Below, piece by piece: positions 39,885-52,290 of a stretch of 64,000 nucleotides of DNA; position 1 is the first letter of the stretch, and each line of letters opens with the position of its first letter. Made by a program: the position numbers and the translations under genes. The notes under the pieces were generated by a model. That model was given only the letters and a program-made list of their open reading frames with translations. It was not told where the DNA came from and made no database searches. The stretch comes from Choristoneura fumiferana. Lineage: Eukaryota > Arthropoda > Insecta > Lepidoptera > Tortricidae. The DNA lies in the NCBI RefSeq assembly GCF_025370935.1, contig NC_133477.1:15845656-15909655 (forward strand), read 5' to 3'.

Positions 39885-42800
39885 CTTCATATAAGATTAT
39901 TATATTTTCATTCTTTAGCTATTGAAGACAGAAACAGTGACCTCAAATTATACGTAATAGGTACGCATTTTAATATTTTTTTTGAAAAAAATATTGCAAC
40001 CCCGTTTATGGCAATCTCTTGAGTAACTTTATGAAGAATACTTGTTGTACTTAGCAAAATTTTACTTTGCTGTTCTTACAGTGGATTTGTACAATATTTG
40101 AAAAAGAATGTAATCTTCTGTCTTCACTTGCTAATTTATTGAGCAACAATGTGAATAATTGAAATGTATACATGTGGATGGTATGTTGCAGACCTTGGGC
40201 AACCTTCTCAAACAGATCCTAAGAAATTATTAAATCCTAGAATTCCTAATTGTATCCATGAACAAAAGATTTTAAATTTCTTAGAATCTGCATTCCATGA
40301 AAACAAATTTTATGTTTACTTAGTCTGTAGTGTAATCATTTTAAGTAGACTTGTCTACCTATACGCTTATAAGATCAATTACTTAGTAGCGATTGTTTCA
40401 ATTTAAAAACGTTTTCAATTATTTATCCTTTCGATACAGTCGCTACAGACATAAAATGCCAAAATATCTTAAGTAGGTAATTTCTGCTTCAATTGTTGGA
40501 GACTCATTTTGAAATCATTTCCGGGGCTAAGACGATTATTCAGAGAACAATGTTAAAAAGCATTTAAGGTCGGCTTTGATCGAAGTAAAAATCACGCTGA
40601 AATATTTTGAGTTGTATTAAATGTTGTTTAATCTTATTATGAACAAAAAGTAAAATTGACTAAGCGAAAATTATTAAAGTATTATTACGTAGTATTAACA
40701 TTAAGACCATGTTGATGCTTATTGAGTAAAACTCCCCCAGAGAGAAACGAGTATATCAAACTGTCAATAGAATTGCCATTCAACTGTCACATTACGCAGA
40801 TGACAACTTAACTCTTCCCCTTGAGTAAGTCAGTGTGATTCATGGACAGTTTTAAATGCGTTTTAACACAAACTCTGAATTTGTCCCAATTGTTTAACGA
40901 ATAAAAATCGTAGTTAGGGAAGTGAGCAATAAATTTTATACTTCGACTGTGCCTTTCCTATTTCTAATGTATTAGCTTGTGAAGTCGATTGTTGGGACTC
41001 TGAACTTATATGTATACTGTAGGATTTGGGAACTATAGACATTATTGTAAATAACTATAATCTTTTATGTAAAACAAAGTTTTCATGAGTTCTCTAAGCT
41101 GTTTGAACCTGCTTGTGGCATCAGAAAAATGTAGTAAAAAGAACACAAACGAAAAAATTAAGTCATAAAGTAACTATGTTATAGCCAGTAAAAATATGTT
41201 CCCAAAAATATCCGACATTGCAATATCATTTTGTAACTGTTGAATCTGGCATTTTAGAAATGTTGTGGGTATTTATTACTTTAGTATGGTATATTAGGAT
41301 CAGAAATGAGGGAAATAAAAGTATCTTAGACATTTATTTTTGGTCTTTCACACGACTCGAGATTTTGTACTATTTCCAACTTCTGATTCAGGTATTTAAT
41401 TAAAAGTGTCAAAGGTTCAATCCGTCATCCAGATTGTATAAATATGAAGCGAAATTAATCTCAAAGATTGCTTTAGGTTTATCCAGTCTGAGATTTTAAT
41501 CCAGAAATCAGTCAGTGCTCTGAAATGGATTTTGTTTATTACAGTGGAATAGCGTCATCCATATTTATAGAAAATCGATTTCTATGTTATTACAGCATTG
41601 GTAAAAGATGTTATCAGCATCATAAGTTCGGAATAACTTGCCTTTAACACTTAGACAATTATAAAGTTGAGTGCTTACAAGTTATTGTAAACATGTGATT
41701 TTTTTTACTAAAGAGTTTATTTTTATTGGTATTGAAGGTAAAATAAAATGTTAATTTGTCACATCTACAATTCATCAACGAATTAATAGCTCTGATAAAA
41801 AAGTAAGATGAGCTCATGCGTCAGATGCATCTTCCTATTAGTGCATATACGAAACAATCGGTTGCAAACTATTTATGCACTTTCCTAAAACTTTAGGTTT
41901 TTTGTAATCCTTTTATTACGGGGTTACTCCAGATTTCGCTTAGCAACGTGCACATCGTAAACGAAAAAAAAACTGCGAGTGTTGTACGTGACAATTTGCA
42001 CCCTTTGTGAGCTCGTACGTTTTTCCCAGGAATGGCCAAATCCAAGCAAAAGTATGCCACGATTTTTATAAAACGCTACGCTCCCTCGCTGGATTTTTCA
42101 GAGGCTCTCTAAAATACGGCATCTAGTTTATACCAGAGGAAAATGCTAACGCCCCGCGTTAAATATTTCACTTGTTGCTCCCCTTAAAGCTACGAAGCGC
42201 TGCATTTTTAATATTTTTTTGATTAAGCAACTTACTTTATTGTTTTTGACCTCTTTTACTTCAGACAAAATGTCTTCCATCTCTACTTATACAAATGGGT
42301 TGAAATTCTATCGATCGGGGTTTCTCACAAAGTAATTCTCTTAAGATTAATGATAAAATGTTAGAAGCGATTCTGAATCTTATTCCAGAGTCACACGGTT
42401 GAATTGAATGAAGGGAATTTAGTAAAATGTAAGAATAGCATTTTCGTGATAAAAAGTAAATTTCGTGATAAAGATTAGGTATTGTTTTTCGGTACTGATT
42501 GTATGATATTTTAAGAGGTATGAACAATGTTCATTAGATGAGTACACCTGTTAAACTTAGCTGGTGATCTGTCAAGTTACGAAAATGTTAGGTTGAAAAA
42601 ATAAATCTAAAGACAACATCTGCGTTTTATTGCCTGTCTTCTCTTTCAGCTATTTCTACGCGTGGAGTGGAAGATATTACGAAGAAAACTAGAACAATGC
42701 AATATAAATCATAGTTCAGCGCGTGCATTTGACGTTCGACAGTCTTTCATTTACTTTGCGACCCAGTTCTAAAATAATCAGTAAGTATTTGATAAAGCTA

Positions 42801-42913
42801 AAGTTTCGCTCAGACGAATATAAATTCGTTGTATCAGATCTCTATCGCCTTGCATCAACACAATAATCATGATTACTGATAAAAGATCACGTCCAAACTA
42901 GCAATTATGATAT
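39885..42913. other. Intergenic, no gene seen
   Basis: AT-rich with no supported frame. The region 41920-42210 is more GC-rich and looks unlike its flanks, but I recognise nothing in it. Confidence 0.5.
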
Positions 42914-43403
42914 ACAGGGTGTAACATTCATATCGGTCAGCATGGGAAAGTCTGAAACTATAAGACATATGAAGATTTGTTCTTAGGAACCAGGTAATCG
43001 ATTTTAGTAACAAGGAAAACTGCATTTATGCATTAAAAAAAACTTGAACTCAGCTCGGGAAACGAACTCGAACCCGGACGTTTTGAAAAATAAAACTTAC
43101 ATTATTAAAGAATTTAATTAAAATAATTACATTGCATTTTATTCACTATAGATATCGTGTTTCATAGTCATTGCTTATGACCTACTCGTACACTACCGAT
43201 ATTCGGATAGAAATACGAATAATGTACCTAGGTACATGTTTTATTGTTCAAAACGACTGGATTCGATTCCCGAACTGAATAAGAGTTTTTTTTAATGTAT
43301 GAATGCAGTTTTTCTTGTTACTAAAATCAATGACATGGTTTCTAAGAACAGATCTTCGTATGTCTTATAGTTTCAGACTTTTCCATACTGAATGTTACAC
43401 TCC
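42914..43403. repeat. Foldback MITE
   Basis: The left arm CAGGGTGTAACATTCATATC and the text through AAACTGCATTTATGCATTAA are mirrored on the right, which ends TACTGAATGTTACACTCC. The arms are about 170-180 bases, at 42914-43095 and 43235-43403. A shared block is AAAGTCTGAAACTATAAGAC. Confidence 0.85.
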
Positions 43404-43937
43404 GGAATCCGGAAGTATTTGAAAATTATGACAAAAACAACAAATAAACTACGAATGAATGAGTCACTACGATGAGACCCAAGAATGTCACAGACAAACA
43501 TTCAGATAGAACAAAAGGCTTCAAACTTCTAGCGCCCCTTTTCCATCAGGGGTTAAAAAAGGCGCCTGTTTTCGCGTAGTCATTCAATTTCCGTCACAAA
43601 GGGCAGCAACAGGCGTGCACAATCGAGTTTAGCAACAATCTTTGCGCGCCCCTATCTTGTTAGCGGGCGCTTACAATCAAATTTACATAATTCCTTGAAA
43701 CGAATTTTAATAGGTTCTTTATCGTGCTCGCAACATAAAGCCCTTCGCAAAAAGGTGGATCGTACTGTTTATTGTACTGCGTGCTAATGTACCATCGCCC
43801 GAGCCCGCTGGGATTTTGTTATAGCCATTTTTACAACTTTGCTACAAAGTTTACTTCGGATGGAATTTTTGCAGTCAGAAAATTGAAATATATTATTGTA
43901 CGGGTTGTATTCCGCTGTATTGTTAATTTTATGTAGG
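43404..43937. other. Intergenic, no gene seen
   Basis: A GC-richer block at 43520-43680 (for example GGCGCCTGTTTTCGCGTAGT) stands out from the AT-rich background. No coding potential is visible. It could be a conserved noncoding element or an old repeat. Confidence 0.4.
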
Positions 43938-44831
43938 GTAAGGTTGATTAAGCTGTACCAGCGCCTAAGTCGTACCCCGGTAATATCTCGTAAGATACTT
44001 ATAAATTGAACCATCTAGTGTTGTCAAAATGAACTATTCAGTCGAGCGAGCAAGCATAACTATGCAAGCGGACTGCTGGCTGCCTTCGTGAAGCCGAGAT
44101 AATTAAAAAGTAAAATTATTATACAGTTGTCATTAAAATTTTGGACTCATTCGTAAGCTTTTCATGGCGGGAATGTGATCCTTACTTTTATTCTTCATTT
44201 ACCTATATCTATTTTAACACATATCTGGCAGTCGTTTAGGCATATTCAAATAGAAGAACTTTTTGAAGTTATGTCAGTGGTTTTAGTTTAAAATTTAGAA
44301 GACCCTGTTGCTTAAGTCGTACTTGTGCAAAATTCCTTACTCGTGACCTATGTGCTGGCATTGAAAGTAAAATAAATAATAAATTATATTTGTGTTCAAT
44401 TTCAATCAGAATATTACTTGGTTTTATAAGATATTGTAATTTTATTATCTATGTATTGTTTACTTAGTAATTACGTTTGACTTAGTCACTAATAATAATT
44501 AAAAAAATATATATTTTAGACTGAATTTTTTGTAATTTGTTCATGTGATCTCTGGTTATTAAGTATTGTACTATAAAGTTCTGTTATGCGTTCAATAGTC
44601 TATTTTCTAAGTACGACTTAAGCTACAGATGGTACGAATTAGGCGACTAGACGCCTTTTGACGAAAAATGTTAAAATACGTGTTTTGATAAAATATTTTT
44701 AACTTTCTATGATTGATAACTGAAAGGCAACTAAATAAAGATTTAATAAATGCAGAAAATTTTGTTTTATTTAAATTGCACTGAATATTACAGTATTATT
44801 TCCTTAGGGGGTACGACTTAAGCAACCTTAC
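43938..44831. repeat. Non-autonomous DNA element with terminal inverted repeats
   Basis: The left end GTAAGGTTGATTAAGCTGTA, then CCTAAGTCGTACCCC, is mirrored by GGGGGTACGACTTAAGCAAC, then CTTAC at the right. The core word TAAGTCGTAC also occurs inside at 44324 and, inverted, at 44612. No ORF was found. Confidence 0.7.
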
Positions 44832-45129
44832 TATATACTCGTACTTAAAGAAAGAAAGGTTTATTTTAGCTCTATAAGTACCACCTAAAACTAAGACGTA
44901 AACAAGCACTAAAACTATGTTACTTGGTAACACGGCAGGATACCAAAAAGGGTCTCCACTCAGCATGTGTTGCCGCACATTATGTACAGTAACGCTGGTT
45001 TTCTGTGGAGCCCAAACGTTAAATAGCTACTAGTACTAGTTAGTACTTCATGCGTCATTAATAGCGGCACTGAACCTTTTCAGTTTAAATGAGGTATGGA
45101 GATAATTTGAGACTCTGGGAAAGACAAAA

Positions 45130-45216
45130 CATAGTTTTTACATCGGGGTAAAGCATAGTTCCCGCGGGATAGCGAAACAGCGAGAATTCTTTGCAGACGG
45201 AGTCGCGGGAACAAAG
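45130..45216 (+). repeat. Helitron-like 3'-end remnant
   Basis: TTCCCGCGGGATAGCGAAAC and AGACGGAGTCGCGGGAACAA resemble the 3' portion of the repeat ending at 8772, but diverged at the terminus. Confidence 0.5.
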
Positions 45217-45379
45217 TTTAATAAAACGTGGTATTTCTGGTTTTTAAGCTTGCACACATCCAACAGGTAAAATGAAGTTTCTTTTTGTATTTATTTACTT
45301 ATTTTTCAATTAAAAATTACTGCATTACAGTTAAACCCTACCAGCTAAAACCAGCAATACACAAAAATAAATAAAAGAA

Positions 45380-45607
45380 CATAACGACGGAACACCACAC
45401 CTTCCGGCCAGAAGTCGGAGCGCAGGAATATCTGCTGGTGCTTGGCATAGACTTGGAGTCTAAATGAGCTGAAAGTGTTAGCCCTTTGAGACTCGAGCGA
45501 GAGGATGGACAGCTCTAGCTGGGCTTCCTATAACCGGCGCTGTACCACCTTGCGGCCGTGCTCGAACACCTCGAAGTTTGTTTCTCTAAGACAATAATGG
45601 CCTGTGG
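45380..45607 (-). pseudogene. Decayed coding fragment, probably transposon-derived
   Basis: The minus strand reads TNFEVFEHGRKVVQRRL, then a TAG stop, then the same frame continues EAQLELSILSLESQRANTFS and FLRSDFWPEGVVFRRYV. A protein-like frame interrupted by one stop and surrounded by noncoding DNA is a relic. I have seen similar sequences in lepidopteran repeats but cannot name the family. Confidence 0.6.
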
Positions 45608-46988
45608 GCCTACGCTAGCTGGCGCGGGCGCCCGGAGCTAGCGCACGCCTGCGGGTACAGGTACAGGTACAATCCGTCGCACGCGTCCGTATGCAGTTAG
45701 CGCTGCTCATACTTACTATTTTTCAATAGGCGTCCAGCTGCCCCGTGCAAACCCCGTCAGCTAGCGACAGGGCCGTCTTTTACCTATTAGAGGCCCTGAG
45801 CACAATATACTGCACGCATTCGGTAAGCCTGATTTTCAGGCGAGAGTTGAGTAGCTACACGCACGTAGCTGTGCACATGCCCAGTGTGCCCAGTGGGGAA
45901 GACGGGCTTGGCTAGCGAAGGGCTTTAAATACTTACTCCAATTGTTTAAAAGATAATTAAGAATTAGATAATTGTGTGAGAGTTTTAATTAATGACTTTT
46001 TTTTTATTCGTAAGTAAAGTGTTGTGTGAAACAAAGTACACAGCGGTCACGCATTGTACGGACTCACGGTTGGCTTTCCGTTGGAGTTCGCCTTAAAAAT
46101 GAACACGAATTGGCACGAAACTGGTGTGAAATCCCTCGACTACTAATATTTCAGCGACCCGTGTACTTAATTTGGATAATTATGACTAATTATCTCATAT
46201 TAGTTTCACTTAAAATAACTCAATTAGCTAAAATTCTAGAATTTCAATTAAATTGGTAGACCTACATAACATAAAGTGGATAAAAGCAACTTGAGTGTCA
46301 AACCTTGCAGTTTATTAACTTTTTATAATGTTACAAAAATTAAGGTAGTATAGTTTTATCCCGGAAAATCTATAACAATAGTATGGAAGTTACGGATAGC
46401 AACAATAGCTGAACATTCATCAAATAACAAACTTGAGAGTCACAACAGAATGAGCATCAAACTAAGCGATTTCACTCTAAATGATTAGCTGCGACAAAGA
46501 AATAATAATGTTGACAATAACTTCGGCATAACCGGCGCCGACTCGGAGCCTTCGGAGTCGTCTGACCTACATTCAAAACCCAAATTACAGCGATTGTATG
46601 AAAGACGAATACTTAATGGGCAGAATAGAAAGTTTTTCCTTACTACCAAAAATACACTATCATGTGAAGATGAATAGAAACGCTGATCCCGAAAGCGCTG
46701 TGATTCGTTTTGTTATAAAAAACTGATTTTCATGTTACAAGAGTAAAAGAGCGCTAGAAATTAAATGTTTAGCTCCTATTCCTAGGCATTTGAGAGCGGA
46801 AGAATGATAATTAATTGGAATAATACGGTATGATTTCAACTTTATTATAATAAACTTGAAAAAACGGCCTGTTCGATTCACCACACGATGGTACAAACGA
46901 GGAAAAAAGTCATCCCTACTTTTAAGAGGTAGCCCAAAATTAAGGTTTTTCTTCCATAGTCGAGTAAAAACAAAATGCCTCACCTAAT
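45608..46988. other. Intergenic, no gene seen
   Basis: 45620-45720 is GC-rich and contains a GGTACAGGTACAGGTACA run. The rest is AT-rich, with no supported feature. Confidence 0.45.
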
Positions 46989-47164
46989 CCTTCCTTACCA
47001 ATATAATAAGCGCAATAATAACTCTGTCTGTCTGTTACCTCTTCACCCTTAACCACTGAATTAATTTAGATTTCAAACTAGGATAGTTTCTCTCGGAAAA
47101 TTCCATAATTTCTGCACATAGCGATGAACGACTTCTTTACAGACGAAGTCGAGGGTAAAAGCTT
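46989..47164 (+). repeat. Degenerate Helitron-like short repeat
   Basis: CTTACCAATATAATAAGCGC, TAACTCTGTCTGTCTGTTAC and, at the end, GACGAAGTCGAGGGTAAAAG follow the order of the Lep1-like element. The final CTAGT has decayed to CTTCA. Confidence 0.7.
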
Positions 47165-48230
47165 CATAAAGTAAACACCTATAGGAGTGTTAAATCACTC
47201 GTCAAATATCCTTGTCACCGTCTATAAATCTGTTGCTTCTGTACAAAGACCATCATACCAATTTGCGCCATCCTAAGACAACAGCGTTCCTTACACTAGG
47301 GCTATTGACACCGCAAACTTTGAGCGAAGTTCGGGTTGCTCTCGACTTGGTACACGGAAACGGTTTTAGCCTCAAACTGAACGGGTGTCTTTTCTTACGA
47401 ATGTGTTTCTCGTTGCTGGTTAAGTTTGGCGGATTTCGCTGAATATGAATCTGAGCAAGTTTTATTAAATTGTGGGTAGACATTCAACTATGACAAATAA
47501 TACTTTCCGGCTGGCCCAGTTTCTCGAAGCATTTTAGTGTTTTGTATCATTTTCTCATACGGTTTACGAGACAAAATACTAAACTAAACTAACTAAAGTC
47601 AAAATACGAAACGTTATAAACTAACTGAAATACTAACTTTGGGAAACAGGGAACAATCTACTTTCAAAGTAATGTTTATTTAATAACACAAACTCGATAC
47701 ACAGAAAAACCAGTAAAATAATGAAATTAAAACTATTTACATAAAACTATACTAAACTTAAAATAATTTTATATTTACTTTTATATTTGCACCGACAAAC
47801 ACGCCCTCTACAATATAATCCTACATAGGTATATGCAATGCAAGTTTATATTTCCAGTGTATTAAGCAATATTTTTTACGCTACAAACTGAACAACAAAT
47901 TTTCATTAATAGAAGAACAAAGTTAACTCTCTAGGTACGTGAATAGTAAACTACGCCCAATTTACCGATGCATAAAAATGTTTACGCGAAATTTAAGTAT
48001 GCACTTAACAAGCAGCCTCGCGGACACTGTGCCAAAAACCACGCAAAATTGTACATGTGTCGATCTCTCATACGCTTCATGAAAAATAATAATGAATTTT
48101 AAATGCAAATATGGTATTTTCCCTGCAAACTACTATATTTCCTTGGCAAATGTTATCTTAACAACAGATGGTGCTTAAAATACCTACTATTGTAAAATCA
48201 CCATCATCATAAGAATGTCGATAAGACGTG
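47165..48230. other. Intergenic, no gene seen
   Basis: AT-rich; open frames at 47212-47483 on both strands overlap and have no recognisable motif. Confidence 0.45.
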
Positions 48231-48591
48231 TACAAGGTGGGCCCTGTAATAGGAGCAAAAAATTAAGCCACAGCTTCCACTTTTCATCTTGAGCTAATTT
48301 CGTTCTACAACTTTTGAAAATAACTTGTAAGTACTTATTATGATTTTATTATAGTTTTAAAGTTTAGTTGGGCAAGCAATGTATTGCAAAATCTGTTATT
48401 TTGTTACGTGACAGGCAATGTCATTTAGGCTATTGGATGCCGCACATTGAAAATAGCATTTAATTTGTTTGAAATAAACGTAAGGATAAAATTACTTAAT
48501 TTTTGAAAGTTGCTGAACTAAAGAAGTTCCATTTCAGTAGCAGAACCTGTGTTTTAATCTTTTGCTCTTGTTACAGGGCCCACCCGGTATA
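48231..48591 (+). repeat. MITE copy 1 (about 360 bp)
   Basis: It begins TACAAGGTGGGCCCTGTAAT and ends TTACAGGGCCCACCCGGTAT. Internal words (GAGCAAAAAATTAAG, AACTTTTGAAAATAACTTG, GCAAGCAATGTATTGC) recur inverted in the copy at 57924. The ends are TA-rich, as in Tc1/mariner-type MITEs. Confidence 0.85.
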
Positions 48592-50221
48592 TCAACCTGA
48601 AGGTTTAACTTAAGCGACGTAACATTTGACAGGAAATTGCATGGATATTATATAAACATTTATAAGTCACTTCGTTCGCAGATCGTATCTCCTGTCGGAA
48701 TCAGAAAAAAACTGACTTATTTACGTCAAAACATAGTTATATTCTACTTATAGTGGAAACGAAAAACTTATAATGAAAGTTTGTGAGTGTACGTAATGGA
48801 CCTCAGGAATAACACAAAAGCTACTTTCTTTTCTACTTACTAATTGTGACATGAAATTTTCAAGGGTGTTCGCATAAAACATAAATGAAGACCAGGCGTA
48901 ATTCCAGGGAATTCCCATGAGAATTCAGTAAAATACCGGCATAATTGACCTACTAAAAACCTAATAATGAACGGGAGCAAAACTTACGTGTACCTGTAAA
49001 ATCACTACTTGTGTAGTTTAAGAATGACCTCAAATGCAATCATCAATATACAACTTAAGTTTAAAGCAACTAGGCATACCATTTTATTATTTCAACTAGG
49101 CATCAATTGAAACAAAACTTATTTGCTTAGAAGAAGTAGAAGGAACTTTTAGTACAACATGTTTAACAACTAATTAGAAATAATGCAGACACTGGGAGCA
49201 CTAACGCTATGTAAATACTCCAGCTACTTTGTTATGCAAGACTCAGCTGATTAGTCCGTAAATAAATATAAAAGGAAAACCATTTGCGAAACTAGAGCAG
49301 CGAGCATTGCGTTCGTAAAAAATTAAACTGGTTTGTTTGGTATTCATTAAGAGAGAGTTTACCCGCGCTGCGCAGGTCGTTTCAGCGCGTTAATGGGAGA
49401 AGGAATGCTATTGGCCGAGAGGAAAATGTGAATTCGTTCAACTAGTGTCTAGGACAGCACGTCGCGACGAGCACTGAAAAGTATAATATGCAGAGATATA
49501 TTTTTTAAATAGTTTACATTTTGGATAGCGATAATGATAGCTTTTACTCTTAAGTAGGCTATGCGGATGATGAGAGATAGCTAATACTTAAAATTAATTA
49601 GTTGATATAAAAAATAAAATTATTAGCTTCTTTGCTGACTGTATTCTTATCATTCTGAGAGTAGGCCTGTCTTTACCCAGCAATGGTACATAATGTAGGT
49701 CGTGATGTGACAACTGAAAACTACTACCACAGTATTTTTCAAAATTACCTTCTAGAAATTCGAAGTGCTCTTTATCATTGAGCTAGTCTATACATAAATC
49801 TTAATACCAGTTTAATTGAAAGGGTTTGCTACCCGATCAGGTTTTAAGGGAGGCTGTTAGTTAATTGATCAAGAAATTTAATCAGGGCTCTAAATTGTTC
49901 AACGGTTAAAACCGATCAAGGCCTCACGCATTTAAAACCTTTCCGTCTTTTGTAATTAAACAAAGGTTTTGTCGGGTGTGACGTACTTTGGAGCTCAAGT
50001 ATTGTTTAAGAGAATGGGTTGGAGAGGTATCAGGAAGTCCTGCAGAATAACAGAGTTGAATGAATTAACAAAATCATACGAAAAGGAAAGAGAAAGAAAG
50101 AGAGAGAGAGAAACATATGTGCAAACCAATTTTATTTTATATTCTGCTCTTTTGTATGATGCGTCAAATGCGCACTATTTTATTTTTCCTCTATTCCTCC
50201 TCATATTGGAAAAGACTGCAT
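48592..50221. other. Intergenic, no gene seen
   Basis: A GC-richer block at 49360-49480 (CCCGCGCTGCGCAGGTCGTT) is unexplained. A purine run GAAAGAAAGAGAGAGAGAG lies at 50093-50112. Confidence 0.45.
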
Positions 50222-50425
50222 TAGTCATAATTATTATTATCATCAGCTGGAAGACATCCACTGCTGAACAAAGGCGTCCCCTTTAGAATGCCATAATGAA
50301 CGACATCTCGCTACTTGCATCCACCAGTTGCCCGCAAACCTCACGATGTAGTCAGTCCATCTAATGGGAGGTCTGCCAACGCTTCGTCTTCCAGCTCGTG
50401 GTCGCTACTTGAGAACTTTTTCCCC
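50222..50425 (+). repeat. LINE 3'-end fragment
   Basis: ATTATCATCAGCTGGAAGAC, CATCCACTGCTGAACAAAGG and CGCTTCGTCTTCCAGCTCGT are typical of a LINE tail dispersed in Lepidoptera. Confidence 0.6.
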
Positions 50426-50888
50426 CAATTAGTAATTTATCCAATTATAAATAAATCTGCCTTAGTATAACTTAAATGCCGTTATGGTAAGTAAATGGTA
50501 AGTACTAAACTGTACCGTCCAAAGTTGAAAATCACCCGGATGTCAGTTAACGGCATTTTAGTTATACTACGGCAGAAATAGTGTTTAAATATTACACCAC
50601 AAAGTTCTTTAACAATTGCAACTTATCGCATTATGTTTCTACTCCTCTCGTACTCTCCCATACACATCATGCTGAGTTGGGACCATTTCGTGACAAAATT
50701 TGTCTTGATTTCCTTTTTTCTTTTTCTTTGTTTTGTAAAATGTCACGAATAAATGTTTTTCTTTATTTCTTTCTTTCCATAAAGGAGTATCTCAACACGA
50801 AATCCCTTCAAGGTCACCGGAATGATCCCTACAAAAGCACCACGTAGTTTCATCAAAGCAAAACCAAAACACACAATTTGTTTCCACG

Positions 50889-51012
50889 TCGTCGACTAAA
50901 ACAAATGGTCTAGCCGAGCGCTAACTCCGAACAATACAACGTGCACTATGAGGGCCGCGGACAAACTCATCATATTTACTCACAGCCATGGTTTGTACTG
51001 GTAATCCATTTA
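50889..51012 (+). repeat. Direct repeat, copy 1
   Basis: AAACAAATGGTCTAGCCGAG, CGCTAACTCCGAACAATAC and ACTCACAGCCATGGTTTGTA recur at 51943-52068 in the same orientation. Confidence 0.7.
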
Positions 51013-51208
51013 ATAAAAAACGTTTCGTTGCTTTTAATAAACTGTATTTTTTTTATTGGACATAATGGTTCTCGTGTCCTTGTTCGGTAGTGATCATATT
51101 AGCAGGTCATATCAAAATCAAAATTCTGTAAGCAGGCCGCAGAGAGCTCTTTTACGTGTCACTTTTTCTTTAATACTACTAGCGCTTTCCGGAAGACCAT
51201 CATTGATG

Positions 51209-51470
51209 ACGACCGGATGACCAAGTAGAGAACCTGACTATGAAGCTTGAGGTCCGGGTTCGATTTCCGGCCGGGGCAGATATTTGTATGAATAATACGA
51301 ATATTCGTTCTCGGGTCTTAGATGTTTAATATGTATTTAATTAAGTATTTATAATAGATAATATAAGTATGTTTATCCATTGCGTAGTACCCATAGTACA
51401 AGCTTTGCTTAGTTTGGGACTAGGTGAATAATTGGTGTCAAGTGTCCCATGATATTTTTTTTATTTATTG
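51209..51470 (+). mobile_element. tRNA-derived SINE, copy 3
   Basis: It starts ACGACCGGATGACCAAGTAG, keeps GGGTTCGATTTCCGGCC (B box with one change), and shares the body and TTTATTTATT tail of the other two copies. Confidence 0.85.
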
Positions 51471-51942
51471 CCAAGAAAACTAGGCCGTAAGAAACATGGC
51501 AGAAAGTCATCTATTCAAACAAAAATCATATTACGATTCTTTTAACTATTAAAGCTAGCAAAATAAAGTAAATTAGAAATATATCGATACAAAGTTAAAA
51601 ACAACAGGGGTTTAGGGAGTCGCTTAGTTAAGTAACTATATAACTCTCAACATACTAGTCAAATCTTGCAAGCGAAATTGGACCGATTCTTGTGGTTGGA
51701 TCGACCTAAAATTTCAGTCAGGAAAAGCGATTTTCTTATTAAAAAATCAGACCTAGAATTATTTTTTTGTTGCTTGCTCTACAAACTACTTCGAAAAAGG
51801 CAAAATATCAAGTTTTTTATGAAATCAAAATGCATCACCAACTTTAAAACTGTGATCGAAGCATTTGCTAGCATTTTAGCAATCTCCAAAATAAACTATT
51901 TCTACCAAATTAATAGTTTTTACCCCCTTGACGAAATTCGTC

Positions 51943-52068
51943 GGCGACTGAATCAAATGGTCAAGCCGAACGCTAACAGCGAACAATGAACAATGCGCTC
52001 TATGAGTGCTGCGGACCCACTCATTTGAGTATCACTCACAGCCATGGCTTGTAATCCATTTGTAAAAT
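51943..52068 (+). repeat. Direct repeat, copy 2
   Basis: GAATCAAATGGTCAAGCCGA, CGCTAACAGCGAACAATG and ACTCACAGCCATGGCTTGTA match copy 1 with moderate divergence. Confidence 0.7.
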
Positions 52069-52135
52069 GTCCCTTGCTATCACGGGTGAAGTGAAAAAAG
52101 AATCAGATTTGAAAAAACTACAAGTATTAGTTTCT

Positions 52136-52290
52136 CTTCTTCTTCAGCCCATAGCCACCCAATGCTGAGTGTAGGCATCCTGCATTGCTCGCCACTCATC
52201 TCGGTCCAGTGCTCTCCTCATCCAGCAACTTCCCGCCACTTTGACCAGGTCTTCGGTCCACCTCATCTCCTGTCTACCAGTTTCTATATA
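52136..52290 (+). repeat. LINE 3'-end fragment
   Basis: CAGCCCATAGCCACCCAATG, TCATCTCGGTCCAGTGCTCT and GACCAGGTCTTCGGTCCACC are repeated LINE tail words in Lepidoptera. Confidence 0.55.
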
